This document shows, piece after piece, positions 7,575 to 14,979 of a stretch of DNA of 64,000 nt. Below the pieces are notes generated by a model, which ran no database searches, was not told where the DNA came from, and saw only the letters and a list, made by a program, of their open reading frames with translations. The translations under genes and the position numbers were made by a program. The DNA comes from an uncultured Drancourtella sp. Its GTDB lineage: Bacteria > Bacillota > Clostridia > Lachnospirales > Lachnospiraceae. Numbering within the stretch: position 1 is the stretch's first letter; every line of letters starts with the position of its first letter. The stretch is taken from positions 19,149 to 83,148 of the forward strand of contig CALFLL010000046.1 in NCBI GenBank assembly GCA_937880845.1, written 5' to 3'.

Positions 7575-8105
7575 ATGAGTTGGATATGTTTTCATATAGA
7601 AAATGAAAGATTATTAAAAGCTGCAGTTTCAGAAGAAATAAGAGTAGAGTGTGATAAACTTTTCAGGCAAAGGGGATACGAAGAAAGAGGAAGATGGATA
7701 CCGGAGAAAGAAGTAATTTTGTCTTATATTGTAGAAGGGGTATATTATGCTGCAGTCAGGACAACGGACCGATTTGGTAAAAGTTTTGTATACGCAGCAG
7801 TTTTGCCACTTTGCATCCAGAAAGGAATGTATTACAATCTGTTATGCAATGAGCAATATGAAGGGGAACTACCGCAGGAATGTCAGTGCCCAATGGAAAT
7901 TTTATTACTGCTAAGTTCTACGGATTCTGTTCTCGCTCAAAAATGGAGAAATAACTGTTGGAATTATCATAAGAAAGAACATTATCAGGAATATAAAACG
8001 AATGTAAGGAAACAATCATCAGGATATAGAAAAAAAGAAAATTATAAAAGGGATTTTAGGAGAAAGATAACAACGCAGTCATGGTATAAAGCGGCAAATG
8101 TATAA
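7575..8105 (+). CDS. Hypothetical protein, weakly DUF6927-like
   Basis: 176 residues from ATG 7575, preceded by AAGAGGTGA; the alternative GTG 7566 lies inside that site. The segment ILSYIVEGVYYAAVRTTDRFG recalls small ICE/phage proteins annotated DUF6927, but I am not certain. The C-terminal 50 residues are strongly basic (Lys/Arg/Tyr-rich), suggesting nucleic acid contact. It ends before a nested terminator and stands alone between two terminators. Confidence 0.5.
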   Translation: MSWICFHIENERLLKAAVSEEIRVECDKLFRQRGYEERGRWIPEKEVILSYIVEGVYYAAVRTTDRFGKSFVYAAVLPLCIQKGMYYNLLCNEQYEGELPQECQCPMEILLLLSSTDSVLAQKWRNNCWNYHKKEHYQEYKTNVRKQSSGYRKKENYKRDFRRKITTQSWYKAANV

Positions 8106-8146
8106 GTACCTAATAGAAATAGAAGACTAATCAATTTATTAAAAAA

Positions 8147-8207
8147 GGGGTACACAGAGTCGGAGCAATGAGGAAATGCTCTCGAATTTCTGGTACTCCT
8201 TTTTTTG
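8147..8207 (+). terminator. Nested double hairpin terminator
   Basis: Outer arms GGGGTACACAGA and TCTGGTACTCC enclose an inner perfect stem GAGCA/TGCTC, followed by a T run. It marks the end of the rightward genes before the reverse-strand gene. Confidence 0.75.
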
Positions 8208-8373
8208 TGTGTTACATTTTGAACTGGAAATGTAATTACCATAATTATACTATTTCATAGTTCAAAATTAGAGTTCACAAATACACTGGATTTTATATTT
8301 ATTAAATAGTTGATACAATCTAAATGAACCACTCTTTTTCTATGTAAAATTATTGAGATCCTATAAAATTTGT
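8208..8373. other. Intergenic region between convergent genes
   Basis: AT-rich; holds nothing that I can identify beyond the likely 3' region of the reverse-strand gene at 8374-8820. Confidence 0.4.
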
Positions 8374-8820
8374 TTATTGTAAGCCAGGTTCATTGCCAGG
8401 TTCATCACCACTTATATCTGCACTTGGACACCAGACAAGTGTATATTTATCATCATGACCGGTTGTGTTGCAATTTGTGCATCTCCAATAGGTTGTTGTT
8501 TTTACTTGGCAATATCCAGGGTGTGTTTTTCCGTGGATGCGTGTAGTGTCTGGTGTTCCATTGTTGACGATATTGGTGTGATGGCCAGATGAACATCCTC
8601 CTGCTTTTAAGTCAGATGAGCTTGGCTGATATTCAAATGTTACTAATCCAGCCTGTGTAATTGTGCCGTCTGGATTTTTCTCATTAATAATTTTTTGATT
8701 TGTAATCACTTCGTTGCATTCATTCTCTTTGGCAGTGTCAGTGTCACTAGCATAAACTGAAAAAGGAATTACACCTAAAGCTGTGACTGTTAATAATAAT
8801 GTGAGTATTTTTTTCTTCAT
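8374..8820 (-). CDS. Secreted cysteine- and histidine-containing small protein
   Basis: 148 residues, read leftward. ATG at 8820 follows a strong AGGAGG on the minus strand. A signal peptide is clear (MKKKILTLLLTVTALG, cleavage near VYA-SD). The mature part has GGCSSGHHTN, then a paired motif WRCTNCNTTGHDDKY and VWC, possibly a disulfide- or metal-stabilised fold, and ends in an acidic Gly/Pro-rich tail. It is the only gene on this strand in the window. I do not recognise a family; it could be a surface or extracellular accessory factor carried by the ICE. Confidence 0.7.
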   Translation of the reverse strand: MKKKILTLLLTVTALGVIPFSVYASDTDTAKENECNEVITNQKIINEKNPDGTITQAGLVTFEYQPSSSDLKAGGCSSGHHTNIVNNGTPDTTRIHGKTHPGYCQVKTTTYWRCTNCNTTGHDDKYTLVWCPSADISGDEPGNEPGLQ

Positions 8821-9032
8821 TATGATACCTCCTAAATAGTTTATTTTAGATTTCAGTATTAAAATATCACAGGTTTGTAAAAACTAGATTCTTTATTCTA
8901 TTAAAATATTGTTAAATGGATTTTTTGGAATAGATTTTTCAAAAATGTCATTACGATACTTACTGTGTATATGTTTTTATAAGTGATACAAAAATAAGAC
9001 TGGTTTCCTATAACATTGCGACCTCTCTGAAA
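8821..9032. other. Divergent intergenic region
   Basis: Lies between the reverse-strand secreted gene and the conjugation-operon promoter. AT-rich; contains ATAACATTGC at 9011-9020, which recurs 22 bp before the -35 box at 23510. Confidence 0.4.
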
Positions 9033-9061
9033 TTGACATCGGATTCTTAAAGTTTTACAAT
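9033..9061 (+). promoter_or_regulatory. Promoter of the conjugation (type IV secretion) operon
   Basis: TTGACA (9033-9038), 17-bp spacer, TACAAT (9056-9061). Upstream ATAACATTGC and downstream GATAACGTAAA are shared with the promoter at 23510, which suggests common control. Confidence 0.75.
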
Positions 9062-9120
9062 GATAACGTAAAGTTTTGTGCATGTGAGTATCTACATGGA
9101 GGGCCGCAAAACTGAATAAT

Positions 9121-9165
9121 CAGGGAAAAAAGCAATCAGAAATGGTTGCTTTTTTTGTTGCCCTG
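9121..9165 (+). terminator. Nested leader hairpin before the conjugation operon (possible attenuator)
   Basis: Inner stem AGCAATCA-GAAA-TGGTTGCT with an A-rich 5' and T-rich 3' flank that can extend it, enclosed by CAGGG/CCCTG. It lies only 14 nt ahead of the GGGAGG ribosome site of the first gene. Confidence 0.65.
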
Positions 9166-9191
9166 AAATAAAGAGGAAGGGAGGATGATGT

Positions 9192-9593
9192 TTGTTTCAT
9201 AAAAAATTACAAGTGCATATCGTAGAGAAATTGAGGAAACCACAGTTTAAAATGAAGACTGCCTGGATTCCTCAATTTATGTTTATGGGATTTTTCATGA
9301 TTACCATGCTGGCGTGGTTTACACAGCCAGTATATGCTGCGGACATCTTTTCTATGGCAAAAGACGCTATGCAGAAAGTGTATAACGATGTAGTAGGAAT
9401 TGCTACTGTTGCAGCAGTTGTGTGTTCAGCAGTGTGTTTGTTTTTGATGAATTTTTCAAAAAGCGGAAAAACAGTGGATGAGTCAAGAACGTGGCTGAAA
9501 CGCATTGTCATTTGTTGGGCAGTGTTAATGGTACTTGGAGCGATTGTAAACTACATGGAAGTTCTCGTTCCACAGCAGAACTTTACTGGTTAA
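9192..9593 (+). CDS. VirB2/TrbC-like small membrane protein of the conjugation apparatus
   Basis: 133 residues. TTG 9192 is 7 nt after GGGAGG. A long N-terminal signal segment (about residues 20-48) ends VYA-ADIF; the mature part has one short amphipathic stretch and two membrane helices (IATVAAVVCSAVCLFL and IVICWAVLMVLGAIVNYM). This size and topology, and its place ahead of a VirB6-like gene, fit a VirB2/TrbC-type pilin-like subunit that lines or caps the transfer channel. The sequence itself is poorly conserved, so context carries much of the call. Confidence 0.65.
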   Translation: MFHKKLQVHIVEKLRKPQFKMKTAWIPQFMFMGFFMITMLAWFTQPVYAADIFSMAKDAMQKVYNDVVGIATVAAVVCSAVCLFLMNFSKSGKTVDESRTWLKRIVICWAVLMVLGAIVNYMEVLVPQQNFTG

Positions 9594-9644
9594 AAAACAC
9601 AATATACCGGAGCCCTCCCGGGAAAAGGAGGTTGATGAAGTTAG

Positions 9645-11582
9645 TTGGGCTGGTTATTAGAATTATTGATTGAAGGAATCCGGGAAATTTGTTCACAGTT
9701 TTTAGTAGACATGATGGACCTCATTACCGGAATGTTCACAGATTTACTATCCTGCAATTTGAGTTTATTTGAAGACTTATTTACAGTAGTAAAAGATTTG
9801 TATAAAAATGCTATTCTTCCTATGGGGATTGCAATCCTATTGCTGATTTTAATCTGGCAGTTATTCAAAACCATGTTTGGAAGAGGCGGTGTTGCAGCGG
9901 AAGATCCGGTGGAGTTGGTCTGCAGGAGCTTTTTATGTTTATTTATGTTGCTCTTTGCCAGACCAGTAGCAAATTATATTTTGGAAGTGGCTGGTACTCC
10001 TTATCAGTGGGTAGCAGGAACAGAAATTGAAGTAAAAAGTTTTTCTGATTTTGTATCTTCTCTGGATCAGGCATCGGCAAGTCTTGGAATTGATGGATTG
10101 AGCATTTCCATACTATTACTGATTATGCAGTTTGTCGTTGCATGGAATTACTTTAAAATGCTGTTTATCATTGCAGAACGGTATGTTCTGTTGGGCGTTT
10201 TTTCCTATACTGCACCTTTGGCATTTTCGACAGGTGGCTCTAAGGCAACGAATAATGTATTAGCATCCTGGAGCAAGATGTTTGGTGGACAAGTTGTTTT
10301 AATCATTATGAATGCGTGGTGTATGAAAATGTTTTTAAGCGGGTATGGAAATTTGACCGCAAGCCACTATGGTTTTACAAAGTTTTTTATTGCAACCTTA
10401 TGTTTGATTGGATTTTCAAAAGTGTGCTTTAAAATGGATTCTTATATGGCTTCACTTGGAATTAATCTTGGAAGAATGTCGAATGGAATGGGCGCTTTTG
10501 GGTTAATGATGGCAGCCAGCAGATTATTCTCATTCGGACATAGCAGTCATAGTACAACTGAGAGTATGGAAAATGGAGAACATACAGGAAATAGTGAAGC
10601 AATGGGAACTTCTTCCGGAATGGGAGATGGTGCAGGGCCAATACCAATGAGTACTGGAAATCCTATGGATATGGAAGAAATGGGAGAAGATTACGTATCA
10701 GGAAATCCGTTGGAAGAGGGGTATGCGGACAATGCAGATGATGGTAAAACAGCAGACACAGTTTCAGATCAGGAAAATATTCTGGACGAAATGGGAATTA
10801 CTTCACAGCAAGAAGATATGAAAAATCCAGAAGCTAGTACAGAAAATTATGGACTTGGAGAAGGCGGTGAATTGGTAAAAGGAGAAGAAATTGAACCTAC
10901 ACAGGAACAAGGAAATCTTTCTGACCTGAAGGAAAATTCGGTATCAGAAGTTCCTGCTATGGAAGCAGAAAATACTGGAAGCAGTTATGCAGAAGGTATG
11001 TTGGATACAGATAGTATTCCAGTAGAATCTGAAAATGGACAAGAGGTACTGACAGAAGCAGATGGAGCTTTAGATTATCCAAGGGAAGAGGAAACAGCTA
11101 CATCCGTTGGTATGGATCTGGATGGTGGAACCATTGGTGAAAGTGAAATGGATTTGGAAGGGGTCACAAGCGGCAGTGCTGGAAGGGAATATTCTGCACA
11201 GGAAGTTTCAGGCGGAATGGAGACTTCTGGATCTGGCATTTTAAACGAAATTGGAGAAAGTGGTGTTTCGACTTCTAAAGGAGAGTCCGTAATTCCAAAG
11301 TTTTCAGAGGAAACAAGGGAACATCCAACAGGTGATTATCTCTCCAGTCAAAATGAGTTTGGACAAGGGGCAGAAAGAAGAATTTCAGATGTTCCGACAA
11401 CAGGGGAAATGGAAACTAGCGATGTTTTAGGACGAGAGATGCTGATACAAGGACAGAATTTAAGAGAAAGTGTTCTCCCAAACGAGGCAGAAAGAAGTTT
11501 GAAACTAGAAGATGGGATTCCAGAAATTCCAAAATCCAGACGTGAATTGCGACAGGGATATGATGAGCGTAAAGACTGGTAG
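9645..11582 (+). CDS. virB6: VirB6/TrbL-like polytopic channel protein with long acidic tail
   Basis: 645 residues from TTG 9645 (upstream TAG at 9642 excludes an earlier start; AAGGAGG at 9625). The first 300 residues hold about six membrane helices, including AILPMGIAILLLILIWQLF and YVLLGVFSYTAPLAF, as in TrbL/VirB6 proteins that form the inner-membrane channel of Gram-positive conjugation systems. The remaining 340 residues are hydrophilic, acidic and low-complexity (Gly, Ser, Glu, Met rich). Such tails are often disordered and may contact other apparatus parts. Follows the VirB2-like gene by 51 nt and precedes the hydrolase gene by 11 nt. Confidence 0.8.
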   Translation: MGWLLELLIEGIREICSQFLVDMMDLITGMFTDLLSCNLSLFEDLFTVVKDLYKNAILPMGIAILLLILIWQLFKTMFGRGGVAAEDPVELVCRSFLCLFMLLFARPVANYILEVAGTPYQWVAGTEIEVKSFSDFVSSLDQASASLGIDGLSISILLLIMQFVVAWNYFKMLFIIAERYVLLGVFSYTAPLAFSTGGSKATNNVLASWSKMFGGQVVLIIMNAWCMKMFLSGYGNLTASHYGFTKFFIATLCLIGFSKVCFKMDSYMASLGINLGRMSNGMGAFGLMMAASRLFSFGHSSHSTTESMENGEHTGNSEAMGTSSGMGDGAGPIPMSTGNPMDMEEMGEDYVSGNPLEEGYADNADDGKTADTVSDQENILDEMGITSQQEDMKNPEASTENYGLGEGGELVKGEEIEPTQEQGNLSDLKENSVSEVPAMEAENTGSSYAEGMLDTDSIPVESENGQEVLTEADGALDYPREEETATSVGMDLDGGTIGESEMDLEGVTSGSAGREYSAQEVSGGMETSGSGILNEIGESGVSTSKGESVIPKFSEETREHPTGDYLSSQNEFGQGAERRISDVPTTGEMETSDVLGREMLIQGQNLRESVLPNEAERSLKLEDGIPEIPKSRRELRQGYDERKDW

Positions 11583-11593
11583 GGAGGTGTAAA

Positions 11594-13726
11594 ATGGCAG
11601 AAGAAAGGCATGATACATCACCTCTTGACAATACAGCCAATGCTGCTATCCAGACAGCAAAAACAGCAAAGCAGGCAAAACAGGTTGCAGATGGCATAAA
11701 AAATGCAAAAAATGCAGCAAAAGGTGCTCAGGCAGCTTACTCTACGGCAACAGCGGCAGGAGGCAGTGTGGCTGGAAGTACCATTGGAACAGCAATTGCA
11801 GGACCTCTTGGAACGGTTGTTGGATTTTTAGTGACAAATAAGACGTTCCAAAAAGTAGTTGCAGCAATTATGGCGGCAATTTTACTGTTCCTATTCATCA
11901 TTGTGAATTTCATTGGTATTCTGTTTTCCTATCTTGGATTTATGGATGCTAATTCTTTTGCAAATGAAGCGCAGTCAAAAGAACTTGCAGCAATAAGAAG
12001 CAGGATTGAACAGGTGCTGGAAGTAGAAGCATACCAAACAGAGCTGTTATCTATTATTTCTCAGGAACATGATATGAAGCTGCAGGAAATACAGGCAGAT
12101 TATCAGGCAAATTATAGAGAACATAAATTGACAATCGTAGATGAATATGAGACAAGATTAAAAGATAACCTATCTTATTATGTGGGGATTTTACTGATGC
12201 AAAAGTGGGACAGCACCACGCGAAAATCTTTTCTCGGATATTCTGGTGGTCTGGACATGAACTTGGATACAGATTTGAGCAGTCCATATGATGCCTTTTT
12301 TAAGGAAGCGGCAAATACCTATAATGTACCGGTAGCACTTTTGATTGCAATGGGGAAAGTAGAGTCAAACTTTGATCCTAATGTAGTATCTGGTGCAGGT
12401 GCAATTGGCATTATGCAGTTAATGCCTGGAACTGCTGCTTCACTGGGAGTAACAGATCCGTATGATCCTAGACAGAATATCATGGGGGGAGCCAAATACG
12501 TTGCAGAGCTTATGGAAATGTTTCAGGGATATGAAAATGCTTTGGAATTGGTTATTGCTGGATATAATGCAGGTCCGCAGGCAGTCATCAATGCCGGATA
12601 TCAGATTCCACCGTATACAGAAACCCAGAACCATGTAAAAAAGGTAATGGGATATATTCAAATACTGGAACAGCCCAGTGGAACGGGAAGTTCCTCTGAT
12701 ACCGAAGGGAGTCCAGAGGAATTGGAAAAGTCATACCAACTGTTAAAAAATGCGGTGACAGAATATGTGCCGCAATTCTTTTCATGGTCTGTAAGCAATA
12801 CGGGAGAGCAGTCATCTGTAAAAACAGTCTATTATGTGATAACAGAAGCTGGAAAGACAGAGATTACAAAAGAAACTTATCTGACTTTAAAGGAAAGTGG
12901 ACAGAATGTGCAGATGGAAGAGCAAGAAGTAGGTGAAAAAACGGTGGAATATACATTGGCTTTACTATTGAGTTCACAGTTATCTCAAAACGGAAACAAG
13001 TATGAGTATAAGTATGTACTGGATCAGGGGACATTTGAGTTGGTTTTACGGGTTCTTCAGATTATGCAGGATGGAGTTGATGCGCTAAAGGAAGCAATAT
13101 TTTCCCTATTTTCATGGACGGATTTTGTGACAGGAGGTGGGGTTGATGATTCATTGATTGGAAATATTGATGTTACCGGAGATAAAATCCGATATGATAC
13201 GGTTGAAAACTGTGTGAAAGAAGTCACTTATTTTAATCAGACAGAAGAACCGTGGGCAAGCCTTCCTTATGGAACAAGCAATGTTGGTGCTGCCGGGTGC
13301 GGACCAACTTCTCTGGCGATTGTAATTTCCACTTTTACTGGCCAGAATGTAACACCGGAAATCACGAAAACTTTTGCAGAGCAAAATGGAGAATATGTAC
13401 CCAATGTAGGCACCAGTCATTCTTTTGTGAAAAATGCGGCAACTCACTGGGGATTGACTTGTGAACGGGTAGGAAAAGACCGTATGGATTATGTGGTGGA
13501 ATCCTTAAAAGAAGGAAAACTGGTTGTTGAAATCTGTGAAGCTTATACGATTACCGGAGGAAGTAGTGGACACTTTATTGTACTTACCGGAGTGACCACA
13601 GATGGACATATCACGATTGCTGATTGTGCAAGCAGAGAAAGAACTGGAAAACTTTATAGCGTAGAAACCATAAAAAGTTATGGAAGGGATTTGTCGGAAG
13701 GAGCTTTTTGGATTATTGGAAAGTAG
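11594..13726 (+). CDS. Conjugation cell-wall hydrolase: lytic transglycosylase plus C39-like cysteine peptidase
   Basis: 710 residues. A Gly/Ala-rich region and one membrane helix (about residues 90-118) anchor it with the bulk outside. Residues about 230-355 form a lytic transglycosylase domain: catalytic Glu in MGKVESNFDP, then GAIGIMQLMPGTA and AGYNAGPQAV. The C-terminal 180 residues form a papain/C39-like domain: Cys in AGCGPTSLA, His in GHFIVLTG, Asp in TIADCAS. It opens peptidoglycan for the transfer channel, as VirB1/Tn916 Orf14-type proteins do. ATG 11594 follows GGGAGGTG. The cysteine peptidase in place of the usual NlpC/P60 domain is the notable variation. Confidence 0.88.
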   Translation: MAEERHDTSPLDNTANAAIQTAKTAKQAKQVADGIKNAKNAAKGAQAAYSTATAAGGSVAGSTIGTAIAGPLGTVVGFLVTNKTFQKVVAAIMAAILLFLFIIVNFIGILFSYLGFMDANSFANEAQSKELAAIRSRIEQVLEVEAYQTELLSIISQEHDMKLQEIQADYQANYREHKLTIVDEYETRLKDNLSYYVGILLMQKWDSTTRKSFLGYSGGLDMNLDTDLSSPYDAFFKEAANTYNVPVALLIAMGKVESNFDPNVVSGAGAIGIMQLMPGTAASLGVTDPYDPRQNIMGGAKYVAELMEMFQGYENALELVIAGYNAGPQAVINAGYQIPPYTETQNHVKKVMGYIQILEQPSGTGSSSDTEGSPEELEKSYQLLKNAVTEYVPQFFSWSVSNTGEQSSVKTVYYVITEAGKTEITKETYLTLKESGQNVQMEEQEVGEKTVEYTLALLLSSQLSQNGNKYEYKYVLDQGTFELVLRVLQIMQDGVDALKEAIFSLFSWTDFVTGGGVDDSLIGNIDVTGDKIRYDTVENCVKEVTYFNQTEEPWASLPYGTSNVGAAGCGPTSLAIVISTFTGQNVTPEITKTFAEQNGEYVPNVGTSHSFVKNAATHWGLTCERVGKDRMDYVVESLKEGKLVVEICEAYTITGGSSGHFIVLTGVTTDGHITIADCASRERTGKLYSVETIKSYGRDLSEGAFWIIGK

Positions 13727-13733
13727 GAACAAA

Positions 13734-14480
13734 ATGAGTAAAAGAATTGTTTTTGTGCTTATATGTACAATTTTTTGGATGATGTTTTCTGTTCCGGTCA
13801 TGGCGGTATCTATAGTGGAACTTCCCGTTATCACCAAATGGGAAAATGGAAACGGTTATGATGAAAAAGGAAATCGTCTGGAAGATACATGGGCGTATGA
13901 TTCTGTCCATGAAGCAGGAAGATATGTCCTGTTTGGGAAGAATGGAGAAGTGTTAAAAAAATCAGAGGATTGGAAAAAGAAAGAGCAAATAAGTGAAAAC
14001 TTTACAGTGACAAACCAAAATACGGGAATCTTGGCAATACGTGCGGAAGTATATGAGGAATTTTCAGGAACCGTGAAGGGGAGTGTAAAGGAGAAAAGCG
14101 GAATAGAATATTTGTTTGAACTGTGTGAAGCCAATCAGTATAGTACAAACTTAGAACTGGCACCTGGAGATTATCACTTATCTGTAGATGCAGTGGAGAA
14201 GGAGCGTCTGTATAGAGTACTATATGACGAAGCGAAATTTAGTATGCAAGAAGCAGAAGTAAAAATTGAAAACCTTCAGGTAACAGGGGAATGTATTGGA
14301 ATGGCAACAGACACAGAAGATATGCGATCATCTGCAAATGCGCCACAGACAGAAAAAATGGAAACCGATGGAGTTTCAGAAGAGCTGTTAAAGACTATAG
14401 GAAAACTTATTATTCCTGTAGTGATTATTTCCCTTGGGGGATATCTGTTTGTGCGGAAGAAAAAGCAACCATATACATAG
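13734..14480 (+). CDS. Membrane-anchored surface protein of the conjugation operon
   Basis: 248 residues. Start ATG 13734, close to the previous stop. Signal peptide (RIVFVLICTIFWMMFSVPVMA, cleavage near MA-VS), a beta-rich extracellular region of about 190 residues, then a C-terminal membrane helix (LIIPVVIISLGGYLF) followed by RKKK. There is no LPxTG, so it is held by the helix, not by sortase. Between the hydrolase and PrgI-like genes; likely an external part of the transfer complex. Family not recognised. Confidence 0.65.
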   Translation: MSKRIVFVLICTIFWMMFSVPVMAVSIVELPVITKWENGNGYDEKGNRLEDTWAYDSVHEAGRYVLFGKNGEVLKKSEDWKKKEQISENFTVTNQNTGILAIRAEVYEEFSGTVKGSVKEKSGIEYLFELCEANQYSTNLELAPGDYHLSVDAVEKERLYRVLYDEAKFSMQEAEVKIENLQVTGECIGMATDTEDMRSSANAPQTEKMETDGVSEELLKTIGKLIIPVVIISLGGYLFVRKKKQPYT

Positions 14481-14490
14481 GAGGCAGAAA

Positions 14491-14979
14491 ATGTCAGAAC
14501 GAGAAAAAGTAGATACATATACCATACCGCCTAATTTTGCGGAATCAGGAAAATGGTTTTCCGGAAGAGTAAGTGCGGGGAATGTAGTTGAAGCGGCAGT
14601 GATGTCGCTTATTTTATTAAAAATTTTGCTGCAAGTACCGGTGGATGGCAGAACCAAAATTTATCTGGGAATTATATTTATTCTTCCAGTTGTCATTTTT
14701 GCTGTGATAGGTGTGCAGGGAGAACGATTGACAGCCTATTTGTTTCATATTTTATGTTTTTTAAAAAATAGAAGAGTTCTTACAACACCAAGCGGGAGGT
14801 ATCAGTTGGAGAGAAAACGGCGGATAGAAAGAAGAGAGCATAAACGCCGTAAGAAAGGAGGAGATAATCATCAGTCAGGAAATAAAGGAACTGGAAGAAC
14901 GGTTAAAAGAGGCAAAAAAGGAAGAAAAACGTCAGCAAAAAGAAAAGAAAATTTTGGAGTCGGAACAAAAGAAAGCTGA
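14491..14979 (+). CDS. PrgI/VirB3-like conjugation protein
   Basis: 162 residues from ATG 14491 (GGAGG just upstream). TYTIPPNFAESGKWFSG is the typical PrgI/VirB3-like opening, followed by two membrane helices (VEAAVMSLILLKILLQV, LGIIFILPVVIFAVIG). VirB3-type proteins dock VirB4 at the membrane and the genes are adjacent, as here. The last 50 residues are extremely basic and are read in a second frame from DNA that also encodes the VirB4 N-terminus, so the true protein may be functionally complete by about residue 120. Confidence 0.72.
   Translation: MSEREKVDTYTIPPNFAESGKWFSGRVSAGNVVEAAVMSLILLKILLQVPVDGRTKIYLGIIFILPVVIFAVIGVQGERLTAYLFHILCFLKNRRVLTTPSGRYQLERKRRIERREHKRRKKGGDNHQSGNKGTGRTVKRGKKGRKTSAKRKENFGVGTKES

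Noticed and set aside
14434..14490. Upstream start for the PrgI-like protein
   Set aside because: It overlaps the previous gene; ATG 14491 has GGAGG at proper spacing and gives the usual family N-terminus.
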